This document shows, piece after piece, positions 1 to 8,136 of a stretch of DNA of 55,326 nucleotides. The number at the start of each line of letters is the position of its first letter. The first letter of the stretch is position 1. The DNA is from Candidatus Krumholzibacteriia bacterium. GTDB lineage: Bacteria; Krumholzibacteriota; Krumholzibacteriia; LZORAL124-64-63. A model generated the notes under the pieces. The model worked only from the letters and a program-made list of their open reading frames with translations, was not told where the DNA came from and did not search any database. The stretch is taken from assembly GCA_024762975.1 (NCBI GenBank), contig JANTGJ010000006.1, forward strand, positions 1-55,326, written 5' to 3'. The translations under genes and the position numbers were made by a program.

Positions 1-269
1 AGGTCAACGGGATTGAATCGAATCCGGCGGCCGCCGCTCGCGCATGCGGGGAGTTCCTGGGGGGGCCGAGCCGACCGGTCGAGTTTCGCACCCGGCTCGT
101 CCATCATGTCACGCGCTATCGTGTGGAGTTGCAACTGTGGCATGCCCAAGTGAACGGCCGGCGGGTAGCCGCCGGCTTGCACTGGATCTCCCGGACGGAA
201 CTGGAAGAGCTCGCCCTGCCGGCTCCCTATCGCAAGCTCGTGCGGCGACGGGAGCTCGATTCCGGTTGA
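1..269 (+). CDS. mutY: A/G-specific adenine glycosylase MutY, C-terminal end (partial)
   Basis: The gene enters from the left edge in the frame whose codons begin at position 3 and stops with TGA at 267-269, so about 88 C-terminal residues are visible. The visible part reads like the MutY C-terminal NUDIX-like domain, which recognises 8-oxoG opposite adenine in base-excision repair. It has a strand with HHVTRYRVELQLW, then GLHWISRTELEELALPAPYR and a basic tail. The pairing of a W-x-x-x-x-E-L segment with a LALPAPYRK-type ending is typical of MutY. The catalytic and iron-sulfur parts lie outside the window. A stand-alone NUDIX hydrolase is less likely because no Nudix box is seen. Confidence 0.75.
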   Translation, partial: VNGIESNPAAAARACGEFLGGPSRPVEFRTRLVHHVTRYRVELQLWHAQVNGRRVAAGLHWISRTELEELALPAPYRKLVRRRELDSG

Positions 270-300
270 GCCGGCATCGAACCGGCAATGTCGGAACACA

Positions 301-326
301 AAGGCCCCGGGTTACCCCGGGGCCTT
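301..326. terminator. Convergent terminator hairpin
   Basis: A perfect 10-bp stem (AAGGCCCCGG with CCGGGGCCTT), extended by one G-C pair, closes a TTAC loop. It sits between the 3' end of mutY on the plus strand and the 3' end of the minus-strand gene at 386. It begins with AA and ends with TT, so it could serve both strands. Confidence 0.75.
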
Positions 327-385
327 CGATATGTTCGGGATCTGACGATTCAGACCGCTGATCTAATCATGATCGGACCGATCCT

Positions 386-1408
386 CTAGCGATACAGAGC
401 CTTGACCGCGTCGATCGAGACTTCGTCGGTCGCCACAGCGCCGCCGGCTCCCTCGAAGACCAGGTCATAGGTGCCGCAGGAGCCGGTGCCCCAGGAATCG
501 ACGACCAGGTAGACGTACACGGTCTCGCTGCCGCCGTTGGTGTAGGAAATGACCTCGGGGTCGCCGGTCAACGTGTCATCGGCATACGCCAGGCAGGTGA
601 AGTCGCCAGCCGGGGCCATGCACTCACCCAAGACCCACAGGGCGCCATCAGCGGTATTGGTCACCGTAGCGGTGAACGTGCCACCAGCAGGGACGCGAAC
701 CTCGTAGTAGTCTTCCAGTCCGGCCTCGCTGTAGGTCGCGCAGCCCAGCGCCTCGACCAGATTCTCGCCGTCACAGGTATCGCCGTAGAACGTACCCGTG
801 CCGGTAGCGTCGATCAGGAAGTCACAGAACGTGACGTCCGGCGGCGGAGGAGGCATCCAACCCTCGGTACCGAAGACCACGGCATCGACGTGTTGGTCAG
901 CGCCGTCCAGGCCCGCGTAGTTGAACTCGACCGTGACGGTCATGCCCTCGTAGGCGGCCAGGTCGACCTGCACCGGGTACCACGTGAAGGCACCAGGATA
1001 GGTCAGATCGTTCAGGAAGTCGTACTCCACGTTGCCGTTGACCAGAACGGTAAGGTTGGCATTCGTGGCCCAGTACTGGCTACCCATGGTCCAGAAGAAC
1101 AGGTCATCGCCCGGGTCGACCGTGTAGGTCACGGCCATGGTCTCGTCCTGCGGAGTCACGGCATCGTAGGCGATATGAGCCTCGGACACACCTTCGATTC
1201 CGCTGGTGCCCTGACCCCAGGTCGAGGCTCCCACCACGGTCATGGTCCAGCCCGCGGGCGGGAAAGCGCCCTCGAACCCCTCGAACAGATAACCTTTGTC
1301 GGGATAGTTGTAAGCCGTTGTGGTTGCCTTCTTGGCAGGCAGCTTCTCAGCCATGGCGCCGGTGGCGACCAGGCAAATCAGAGCGGTGAACAAAAGCACT
1401 TTGCGCAT
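386..1408 (-). CDS. Secreted protein with choice-of-anchor J and PPC-like domains and a VKALYR tail
   Basis: About 340 residues. The ATG chosen is followed by a clean signal peptide (MRKVLLFTALICLVATGAMA, cut before EK); in-frame starts further upstream would bury it. Residues about 35-190 have FEGFEGAFPPAGW and a beta-rich pattern typical of choice-of-anchor J modules. After a PPPPP linker, the C-terminal half (CATYSEAGLEDYYEVRVPAG onward) looks like a bacterial pre-peptidase C-terminal (PPC) domain. The protein ends in SIDAVKALYR, with no FlgD-like sorting domain. A second secreted protein in this window (30777-31376) ends in WDQVKTLYR, so the tail may be a sorting signal (inference). The gene is monocistronic, with an AT-rich promoter region upstream. 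No catalytic function is evident. Confidence 0.85.
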   Translation of the reverse strand: MRKVLLFTALICLVATGAMAEKLPAKKATTTAYNYPDKGYLFEGFEGAFPPAGWTMTVVGASTWGQGTSGIEGVSEAHIAYDAVTPQDETMAVTYTVDPGDDLFFWTMGSQYWATNANLTVLVNGNVEYDFLNDLTYPGAFTWYPVQVDLAAYEGMTVTVEFNYAGLDGADQHVDAVVFGTEGWMPPPPPDVTFCDFLIDATGTGTFYGDTCDGENLVEALGCATYSEAGLEDYYEVRVPAGGTFTATVTNTADGALWVLGECMAPAGDFTCLAYADDTLTGDPEVISYTNGGSETVYVYLVVDSWGTGSCGTYDLVFEGAGGAVATDEVSIDAVKALYR

Positions 1409-1565
1409 CGTGGTTCCCCTCTTTCCAATGTTGTGTTGCACACTCCCCACGGACAACGCTGACCGCGAGGAGTACGAAGTAGCGGTATTCGATTTCAACA
1501 TCAAAGTTGGCCAGCTCGTGGTCGAAACACCAAGCCCCGCTGAAACGAATCCCCCGAACCATTCA

Positions 1566-1595
1566 TTTATACCATAGATATTGACTCAAATTCAA
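1566..1595 (-). promoter_or_regulatory. Predicted sigma-70-type promoter of the secreted-protein gene at 386-1408
   Basis: On the minus strand, TTGAAT (1590-1595) and TATAAA (1566-1571) are separated by 18 bp. They lie in an AT-rich island that contrasts with the GC-rich surroundings. The start codon is about 150 nt downstream. Apart from this promoter and the proS terminator hairpin, nothing else is evident in the gene-free stretch 1409-1832. Confidence 0.4.
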
Positions 1596-1783
1596 CCAAA
1601 AAGTCTCTGGTTTGCGCATTAAATCAACGCCAACTATCCTAATACATCAAAAACGAAAATTGTGCGTCAGTAAGAATCCGGAAGCCGAGACACATTCACT
1701 ACGGGGGTTCCCCGATCCCTGTGCGTCTCTTTGAGGATGGTGTGCTGCATTCGGTTGCCGATGCACAGGTCCAATCATCAGAA

Positions 1784-1807
1784 GCGCCGTCCGATACCGG
1801 ACGGCGC
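1784..1807 (-). terminator. Hairpin downstream of proS
   Basis: A perfect 10-bp GC-rich stem (GCGCCGTCCG with CGGACGGCGC) with an ATAC loop lies 26 nt past the proS stop codon. There is no long T-run after it, so it is either a weak intrinsic terminator or an mRNA 3'-end protecting structure. Confidence 0.6.
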
Positions 1808-1832
1808 CCCATTCCGTCGTCACCACCGTGAA

Positions 1833-3311
1833 CTAGTAGGCCTGAGCGAACAGCACCCGCCCGATCGATCGGTTCCCGCAATGGATGCACACACCTTCGG
1901 TTTCGTCCCGCTCAAAGGGGACGTTCCGGATGGTGACCTTGGTCTTCTCCTGGATCGCCTGTTCGCAATCGCCGTCTCCGCACCAGTGGCAAAGAGAAAA
2001 GCCCCCCTCCCCCTGATACAGATTCGTGAATTCCTCCCAGGTCTCGAGCTTTACGGTGGCCTCTTGGCGGCGCTTCAGTGCCGTCTGATACAGATCATTC
2101 TGGATGCGCTCCATCTCTGCGGGCAGAGCTGTAGCCAGATCCGCGAAAGCGACCGGCTGTTTGGCACGATCGTGGCGCGCAACCATCATCACCTGCTTGC
2201 CGGCCAGGTCGCGCGGACCCAGCTCGAGTCGAACCGGCACCCCCTTGCGCTCCCACTCGGCATACTTCCAGCCGGGGCGCATTTTGTCCCGCTTGTCCAC
2301 GTGCACCGCCCCCACCAGAGGGCGCAGTCCGGTGGCCAGCTGGTCGGCAGCATCGCATACCTGCGCCATCTCTTCGTCGTTCTTCCAGATCGGAACAATG
2401 ACGGCTTTGGTGCCGGCGATCCTCGGCGGCAGGACCAGGCCGTTGTCGTCGCTGTGCGTCATGATCAGCGCGCCCATGATGCGTGTACTCATGCCCCAGC
2501 TGGTAGCCCATACGTGCTCGATCTTCCCCGTGGCATCCTGGAACTTCACATCGAAGGCCTTGGCGAAGTTCTGCCCCAGATCGTGGCTGGTGGCCGCCTG
2601 CAGGGCCTTGTTATCCTGCATCATGGCCTCGATCGAGAAAGTCTCCACCGCACCCGCAAAGCGTTCGTTCGCTGTCTTGGTGCCGCAAACGACCGGCATG
2701 GCCAGCACCTCTTCGGCGAACCAGCGGTAGACTTCGAGCATCTGCAGAGTTTCGTCGCGGCCTTCCTTCTCGGTGGCGTGAGCCGTGTGCCCTTCCTGCC
2801 ACAGGAACTCGGTCGTGCGCAGGAACATCCGCGTGCGCATCTCCCAGCGCATGACGTTCGCCCACTGGTTGATCAGGATCGGCAGGTCGCGATAACTCTG
2901 GATCCACTTGCGGTACTGGTCCCAGATGATCGTCTCGCTGGTGGGGCGGATGATGTACTCCTCCTCCAGCTTCGATTCGGGATCAGGGATCACGGTGACC
3001 TTGCCGTCGACGGTAGTCTGCTTCAGGCGATGGTGGGTGACGATCGCGCATTCCTTGGCAAATCCTTCGACGTGCTCGGCCTCCTTGGCCAGGAAGCTCT
3101 TCGGAATCAGCAGCGGGAAGTACGCATTGACATGACCGAGCTCCTTGAACTTGTCGTCCAGGGTGCGCTGGATGTTTTCCCAGATCGCGTAGCCGTTCGG
3201 CCGGATGACCATGCAGCCCCGCACCGGACTGTTTTCGGCCAGCTCTGCGGCGGCGATGACGTCCTGGTACCAGCGACTGTAGTCTTTCTCGCGTTTCGTG
3301 ATCTCGGCCAT
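1833..3311 (-). CDS. proS: Prolyl-tRNA synthetase, archaeal/eukaryotic type (ProS type 3)
   Basis: 492 residues. It charges tRNA-Pro with proline in the cytoplasm. The N-terminus has YSRWYQDVIAAAELAENSPV and RPNGYAIWENIQ, which belong to the short archaeal-like class II ProRS. It lacks the inserted editing domain of the long bacterial form. Class II motif regions follow (HHRL, RPTSETIIW, NQWANVMRWEMRTRMFLRT). The C-terminal zinc-binding domain shows CHWCGDGDC and CIHCG, and the protein ends with the Tyr conserved in this subfamily (FAQAY). The ATG at 3311 is preceded by AAGGAAGG nine nucleotides upstream, and the upstream in-frame extension looks non-coding. The length matches the family. Confidence 0.97.
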   Translation of the reverse strand: MAEITKREKDYSRWYQDVIAAAELAENSPVRGCMVIRPNGYAIWENIQRTLDDKFKELGHVNAYFPLLIPKSFLAKEAEHVEGFAKECAIVTHHRLKQTTVDGKVTVIPDPESKLEEEYIIRPTSETIIWDQYRKWIQSYRDLPILINQWANVMRWEMRTRMFLRTTEFLWQEGHTAHATEKEGRDETLQMLEVYRWFAEEVLAMPVVCGTKTANERFAGAVETFSIEAMMQDNKALQAATSHDLGQNFAKAFDVKFQDATGKIEHVWATSWGMSTRIMGALIMTHSDDNGLVLPPRIAGTKAVIVPIWKNDEEMAQVCDAADQLATGLRPLVGAVHVDKRDKMRPGWKYAEWERKGVPVRLELGPRDLAGKQVMMVARHDRAKQPVAFADLATALPAEMERIQNDLYQTALKRRQEATVKLETWEEFTNLYQGEGGFSLCHWCGDGDCEQAIQEKTKVTIRNVPFERDETEGVCIHCGNRSIGRVLFAQAY

Positions 3312-3371
3312 GCCTGAAATCCTTCCTTCCCGGTCGGTCCGGAAAATGTACAGAAAATTCGAGTGCTGAAG

Positions 3372-3401
3372 ATAATACGAGCGACGAGTTCCCGAAAGCA
3401 A
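3372..3401 (-). promoter_or_regulatory. Predicted proS promoter
   Basis: On the minus strand, TTGCTT (3396-3401), an 18-bp spacer and TATTAT (3372-3377) give a leader of about 55 nt before the proS ATG. The same TTGCTT-N18 arrangement appears before the C25 peptidase gene. Confidence 0.5.
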
Positions 3402-3417
3402 CGAACCTGCGCTTTGC

Positions 3418-3445
3418 TTCGTTATGACTACCATGTGCGTAGAAT
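3418..3445 (+). promoter_or_regulatory. Possible promoter for the DUF2237 gene
   Basis: On the plus strand, TTCGTT (3418-3423) and TAGAAT (3440-3445) are 16 bp apart, about 35 nt before the start codon. The gene must be transcribed away from proS, so a promoter is expected here, but the match is weak. Confidence 0.25.
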
Positions 3446-3480
3446 CGAGTCGCCTCACCCTGGACCGGGAATGAACCGCA

Positions 3481-3852
3481 ATGCAACAGATGCCGCTCAA
3501 CGTCCTAGGTACGGAAATGACCGGTTGCAGCCGTGACCCCCTGACCGGTTTCTACCGGACCGGTGCCTGCGAAACCGGCTCCGAAGACCACGGTTTCCAC
3601 CTGGTCTGCATCACTGCGACAGCCGAATTCCTGGTCTTTAGCCAGTCCCGCGGCAATGACCTGACGACCGCCCGCCCCGAATACGGCTTTCCCGGCCTGT
3701 TGCCCGGAGACCGCTGGTGTTTGTGTGCCGATCGCTGGCAGGAGGCCTTTGAAGCTGGTGTCGCCCCACCCGTCCATCTGGAATCGACACACATTCTGGC
3801 CCTGGAGTTCATCGACTTGGAGAACCTGAAACAGCACGCGGCGGTCACCTGA
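3481..3852 (+). CDS. DUF2237 family protein
   Basis: 123 residues, the usual size for this family of small uncharacterised soluble proteins. Recognised by the nearly invariant core: NVLGTEMTGCSRDPLTGFYR, a segment like ACETGSEDHGFH, then RPEYGFPGLLPGDRWCLCA and EAGVAPPVHLESTH. Several Cys residues (GC near the N-terminus, ACETG, WCLC) are placed as in the family and could bind metal or form disulfides; the biochemical role is unknown. The start is the ATG at 3481, with GGGA about ten nucleotides upstream; ATG 3490 is an alternative. It is divergent from proS, and its last 8 bp overlap the end of the convergent minus-strand membrane protein gene. Confidence 0.9.
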   Translation: MQQMPLNVLGTEMTGCSRDPLTGFYRTGACETGSEDHGFHLVCITATAEFLVFSQSRGNDLTTARPEYGFPGLLPGDRWCLCADRWQEAFEAGVAPPVHLESTHILALEFIDLENLKQHAAVT

Positions 3853-5539
3853 TCGGCCGCAGTACTTTCCGCCAGACGACGCCACTGCGCACCGGCACCT
3901 CTTCCGACAATTCGAAACGCTCCTCGATCCGGGGCAGCAGGTCGAGATATTCGGCTCGACGATTTTCGCCGAACGCCAACGGCTGCATTGCCAGATAGAC
4001 ATTCCGTTTTTCATTCCGAGCCACCCGCAGCACCACCGACACCGTCGCAAGCGCCCTCTCGACCGGATCGGTCAGTTCGGGAATCGGCAGTCGATCGGCC
4101 TCTTCGTACGTTCCCGGCAGGGGAGCTCCTTCGGCGGCGGGAGACATTCTGGAGGTCCGCCAGGGTGAGGGATGCAGCAGATTCACCTTGTCCAGGGTAT
4201 AGACATACCGTGTGGCCCGACCTCGCAAGGCGGTATCGCTGAGCACGAAATCACCGGTCCGGGCGACAGCATTCAGCGCGACCAGCGCCTGCAATTCGGG
4301 CTCGACATCCCGGCGCGACTGGGGCGCCAGACTGCCGACCAGATTCAACACCGCCAGCGCGGCGACAAAAACCACGGGCACTCCCCGACGCCATCCGGTC
4401 GGCCAACCACCGCGCAACAGGGCAGGCGCGACCAACAAAAGGGCAGGAAGAAATACGGCGATCCAGAATTCGGCGCGCACCGGTGCCCACCAGAGAATAA
4501 ACGGCGTGTAGATCGCCAACCAAAGCCCGAGAAATCCGAACATCCGCCCGTGCTCCCGCCAGGCGTCCCGCACTCCTCCGGCAACCCGGACCAGCCCGAC
4601 CAACAGAACGGAAAACCAGAGAGTCTGCAGAAACAGCAACAGATAGCAGACCCCACCGGGGACGGTGACCGCAAGCGCCGTTTCATCGGCCCACGAAGCG
4701 TTCGGCACGACCCGGAAGGCCAGCCGTTCGACCCAGTTTATTCCCAACAGATAGTGCGAACCGACCAGGCTGCGACCGGCGCCGATCAGCGCGGCCGGTC
4801 CGGTCGTATTTTCCCACTCGCCCCACAGTCCCCAGAGGCTCAGACCCAGGATCCAATCGCGAAACTCTCCATACGACCGAAAATCGCGCACCCACCAGCC
4901 GACGCCCAGATAGGGCACGATGACGCCCAGGAAATAAATCCCCAGAAACACGGAGAACAACCGCACACGTTCGCGGGCACCGGACACCGCGAACCAGGCC
5001 GGCACCAGAAAAACCGGGACCAGGAGAATCCCCGTCTGATGAAAGAGTGTGGACAGGGACAGGAACGCCGACGCCCAGGCGGTCGCGCGCAGGTTGCCGG
5101 CGCGCAACGCCTCCCGTGTCGAGGCGGCAAACAGGATGAGAAAAAGCGTCGCGACCAGGTGCGATTCGGCCTGCACCCCGAAATGCCAGTACGAATAGCT
5201 GAAGCCCAGCAGGCCGGTCGTGACGAAGGCCGCGGCGCCGGAGGCCCCCAGCCGGCGCCCGAGTCCGGCGAAGAACCACAATCCGACCCAGGCGGAACCG
5301 ACGGCCAGCCAACGCAGAAGATCAACGGGGTGAACCGGCGGAGAAAAAACCGAGCCCAGCGCAGCGGCGCCCATCTCGAAGAATCCCCAGGCGAGGTGCC
5401 CCGCATCCGTCGACTGCACCAGATCCCGGGCCAGTCCGGCGCAGGAATAGATCACCGCATCGCACTCGAGGACCGCGGCGGGGAAGAAGAGGTAGAGAAT
5501 AGCGGCAGTCAGCAGCAACCACCGAAGGGATCGATCCAT
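3845..5539 (-). CDS. Polytopic membrane protein, GT39-like glycosyltransferase candidate
   Basis: 564 residues with roughly ten hydrophobic segments through residue about 400 and a soluble C-terminal part of about 150 residues. The short hydrophobic N-terminus leads into an acidic luminal-type motif (ECDAVIYS, about residue 26), then an H-F-G-V-Q-A-E-S-H segment between membrane spans. This resembles the topology of lipid-linked-sugar-using transferases of the PMT/ArnT (GT-C) type, in which an acidic residue in the first external loop is catalytic. The sequence is divergent, so the substrate and even the transferase role are inferred. ATG 5539 has GGGAAG upstream. It is the last gene of the minus-strand run that begins near 10563. 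Confidence 0.65.
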   Translation of the reverse strand: MDRSLRWLLLTAAILYLFFPAAVLECDAVIYSCAGLARDLVQSTDAGHLAWGFFEMGAAALGSVFSPPVHPVDLLRWLAVGSAWVGLWFFAGLGRRLGASGAAAFVTTGLLGFSYSYWHFGVQAESHLVATLFLILFAASTREALRAGNLRATAWASAFLSLSTLFHQTGILLVPVFLVPAWFAVSGARERVRLFSVFLGIYFLGVIVPYLGVGWWVRDFRSYGEFRDWILGLSLWGLWGEWENTTGPAALIGAGRSLVGSHYLLGINWVERLAFRVVPNASWADETALAVTVPGGVCYLLLFLQTLWFSVLLVGLVRVAGGVRDAWREHGRMFGFLGLWLAIYTPFILWWAPVRAEFWIAVFLPALLLVAPALLRGGWPTGWRRGVPVVFVAALAVLNLVGSLAPQSRRDVEPELQALVALNAVARTGDFVLSDTALRGRATRYVYTLDKVNLLHPSPWRTSRMSPAAEGAPLPGTYEEADRLPIPELTDPVERALATVSVVLRVARNEKRNVYLAMQPLAFGENRRAEYLDLLPRIEERFELSEEVPVRSGVVWRKVLRPIR

Positions 5540-5626
5540 CGTTACTTCCCGGGACGGAGTGGTAGATTCGCCACGCAGGATAACGCACCGGCGGAGCGAT
5601 GCAAGCTCGCCGTGGCCCGGAACCGG

Positions 5627-7096
5627 TCAACCGGTGGGAAGCTCGGCCAGAAACGCCAGCACCAGGCCGGCCTGCACGGACAGTCCGCCCAACTCGGCAG
5701 CTTGTTCCGCCGTAACGTCCATGCCGTTCGGCCCGCCATCGGCATACAACACTGCGTCCAGGCCTCCACCGGTCCGCACCGGGGAAACCACGAACCCCGT
5801 ACACCCGGCCTCGCGCAGCCAATCGGAATCGACCAGTTCGCCATACGCGGGATTCGCAGCATTCGGCACATGAATCGCGCGATGCTCGAGCACGGCCAAC
5901 GTCAGGGCTCCGCCGTCGCGATGCAACGGCAGTTCCAGTTGCCGCCGCAACTTTTCCGCTTCCAGCCCGGCAGCCGAATGCCAAGCCAGCCGCCGGTGTG
6001 TACGATCGACATCCAGCAATACCACGCGTTCGAAGCCCAGAATCTCCACCGCGCCTTCGAGAATGCGCGAGAGCAATTCCTCGGGATTCTCGCCCCCGGC
6101 CAGCCCCGCTCCGATATCGCGATACAGCTCCAACTGCGCGGCGGTGCGCCGGGCCAGTTCTTCCGCCGTCATCCTGTGGGGCGCGACCGTGACGCTGCCG
6201 CGGACATTGACCAACTGCGAATACTCGTGCAGGTCTCCGATCTCCAGACCAAAACTGGCCGCCAGTTCCTCGGTTACCTGTTGGACCTGTTCGTAGATCT
6301 CGTCCAATCTTGCCGAAGGGATGTTCAGTTTGCGGCAAGCCCGGCGCAGCACCAGCAACTCATGGTCCCGGCTCTCCGGGTTGCCGTGGAAGCGACACAG
6401 CGCATTGGCATAAACGATGATTCCCAGGAGCGGATCGATCCGGCGCGGCGGTCGCATCGGATCGATGTCGTGGTGATCTCCGATCGCATTCTGGATCGGC
6501 AGGGGCAGATCCCAGCGCGCTGCCAGCCGCCGACCAGCCCGGTCATGAGTGATCCCGAAGTGGCGGCGCTCCGCCTCCAGCGAAGTCAGGCCGTTGCACA
6601 TATCCTCGCGGACCCGTTCCATCGCCTCCGGCGAGCACTCAATGAGGACGACCTTCCCGATATCATGTACCAGCCCGGCGACGAATGCCCCTTCGGGATC
6701 ATCCGCTCCCGAAGCCTCGGCCAGCAGGCGCGCAAACGTAGCGGTCAGCAAAGAGTGGTTGGCGATCTGCACCAATCCCGGCGACCGTGAGAGCTTGCTC
6801 ATCATATCGAAGACGGACAGCCCCAGGGCCAGCTTGCGGACCGTCTCGAATCCCATCACGATCACTGCCTTGCGCACGGTGCGCACGGGATCGGATTCGC
6901 GGCGCTGATACATGGCGCTGTTGACGACCTTCAGGATCCGCAGCGTCAGGGCCTGATCCTTCAGGATGCACCCGGCCAGATCCTCGGCGCTCGAGGTTTC
7001 GTCCGCGGCAACTGATTGAACATGCAATAGGGTTTGCGGCAGACTGGGCAGCTCGGCCATCTTCTCGATCTGTTCGAATACGTCGGCGGAATTCAT
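5627..7096 (-). CDS. HDOD domain plus GAF domain signalling protein
   Basis: 489 residues, cytoplasmic. Residues about 8-205 form an HDOD domain (MAELPSLPQTLLHVQSVAAD, ILKVVNSAMYQRR, VIVMGFETVRKLALGLSVFD, GLVHDIGKVVL). An HD motif and downstream H-D-H residues (FGITHDRAG, GDHHDID) are present. After a helical linker, residues about 325-480 look like a GAF domain (ILEGAVEILGFERVVLLDVD). HDOD-GAF proteins usually act as regulators tied to cyclic-nucleotide or two-component signalling, not as demonstrated phosphodiesterases. ATG 7096 has AGG five nucleotides upstream; an in-frame GTG six bases earlier is less likely. The ligand of the GAF domain cannot be read from sequence. Confidence 0.85.
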   Translation of the reverse strand: MNSADVFEQIEKMAELPSLPQTLLHVQSVAADETSSAEDLAGCILKDQALTLRILKVVNSAMYQRRESDPVRTVRKAVIVMGFETVRKLALGLSVFDMMSKLSRSPGLVQIANHSLLTATFARLLAEASGADDPEGAFVAGLVHDIGKVVLIECSPEAMERVREDMCNGLTSLEAERRHFGITHDRAGRRLAARWDLPLPIQNAIGDHHDIDPMRPPRRIDPLLGIIVYANALCRFHGNPESRDHELLVLRRACRKLNIPSARLDEIYEQVQQVTEELAASFGLEIGDLHEYSQLVNVRGSVTVAPHRMTAEELARRTAAQLELYRDIGAGLAGGENPEELLSRILEGAVEILGFERVVLLDVDRTHRRLAWHSAAGLEAEKLRRQLELPLHRDGGALTLAVLEHRAIHVPNAANPAYGELVDSDWLREAGCTGFVVSPVRTGGGLDAVLYADGGPNGMDVTAEQAAELGGLSVQAGLVLAFLAELPTG

Positions 7097-7170
7097 CGGC
7101 ACCTGCTTTCACGGCACGCCGCGACCTGCGGCGGAACCCGCTCTACACATCGGATGACCGAGGGATTTCT

Positions 7171-8103
7171 TTATTCGGAATCGTGTTTGCGGGCCAACCA
7201 GAAACGCTCGGCCGGATCGATACCGCATCGGCTCAACTCGGTAGGGCTCAAGGTCTCGCGAGCGATGAATTCACTGACCTCCCAGCCATCCCGCTCGATC
7301 AGGGTTCTGAAGTCCGGTGCGAATTGCCAGGCGTGGGCATGGGCTCGATGGGGATCAATCTCGATGCGGCGACTGTGGGCCAGGCCCAGTTCGAAGGGCA
7401 CCTGGATCCAGGCCAGCCCGCCCGGCTTGAGCATGCGCAGGATCTCGTTCACACACACATCCAACTCGCGAATGTGCTCCAGCACATGGCTGCAAAAAAC
7501 CCAATCGAACGTTCCGCTGCGAAATGGGCTGCGGCGGAGGTCGGAAACAAAATCGGGTGCGAAGCGGTCATCCGACGCAGCGACGTCGGTGCGAAAACAA
7601 CGCGCCAGCCCTTCGTGCTCCAGATGAAAACGAAGTGCCGTGGACAGCGAGTAGCCCAGAATCACGCGAGGTCCCGCCTGGGATCCGCGGCGTTCTTTCA
7701 ATTCGTCGCGCACCCCCAGCACCAGTTGCCGGTGCCGGTCGAAAGATCCGCAACCCGGGCAGATACAACCGGGAATCACCTCGTCGGCGGAAAGAAAGGT
7801 GCGAAAAGCACGCCCACGCCAACCGCAAACCGGACATTCGCGGGAGCCGCCGGGGGCGATCTTCTCCAGCGCCGGCAGCACCAGATTGCCCACCGCACCG
7901 ACGACTACGCGACCGGCCATCAGCGGATGTTTCCACAGACAGGCCGGCGAACGAGGCTCCAGCAGGGTATCGCGTACAAAACCGAGGGCAGACAAGATTC
8001 CTCCCGGGGCACCGAATACCCGGGCCCAGGTCGATTGAAATGGGTACTTGTTTTCCGGTCGATCCGGAGACTGCAAGAATAGCAAGATGGCGAACACCTG
8101 CAA
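7171..8103 (-). CDS. Zinc-ribbon class I SAM-dependent methyltransferase
   Basis: Up to 310 residues. A four-Cys zinc ribbon (CPVCGWRGRAFR followed about 20 residues later by CPGCGSFDRHR) precedes a methyltransferase fold. Recognisable elements are FRTDVAASDD, FDWVFCSHVLEHIREL (motif II region) and MLKPGGLAWIQVP. The combination is seen in methyltransferases of surface-polysaccharide and lipid loci; the substrate is unknown. The glycine-rich SAM loop is weak (VILGYSLSTALRFHLE). The start is uncertain. The longest frame begins at TTG 8103 without a good ribosome site. ATG 7920, which has GGAAA upstream, would give a 249-residue protein that keeps both domains. It lies between the barrel gene and the HDOD gene in one apparent transcript. 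Confidence 0.75.
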   Translation of the reverse strand: MQVFAILLFLQSPDRPENKYPFQSTWARVFGAPGGILSALGFVRDTLLEPRSPACLWKHPLMAGRVVVGAVGNLVLPALEKIAPGGSRECPVCGWRGRAFRTFLSADEVIPGCICPGCGSFDRHRQLVLGVRDELKERRGSQAGPRVILGYSLSTALRFHLEHEGLARCFRTDVAASDDRFAPDFVSDLRRSPFRSGTFDWVFCSHVLEHIRELDVCVNEILRMLKPGGLAWIQVPFELGLAHSRRIEIDPHRAHAHAWQFAPDFRTLIERDGWEVSEFIARETLSPTELSRCGIDPAERFWLARKHDSE

Positions 8104-8136
8104 GCAAAGCTTGGGCCGGAACGACGCGCGATGCGG

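Noticed and set aside
4172-6790. Plus-strand open frame of about 870 codons
   Set aside because: It lies antisense to the GT39-like and HDOD-GAF genes, has Gln/Arg/His/Pro-rich composition without domains, and follows the usual GC-rich shadow pattern.
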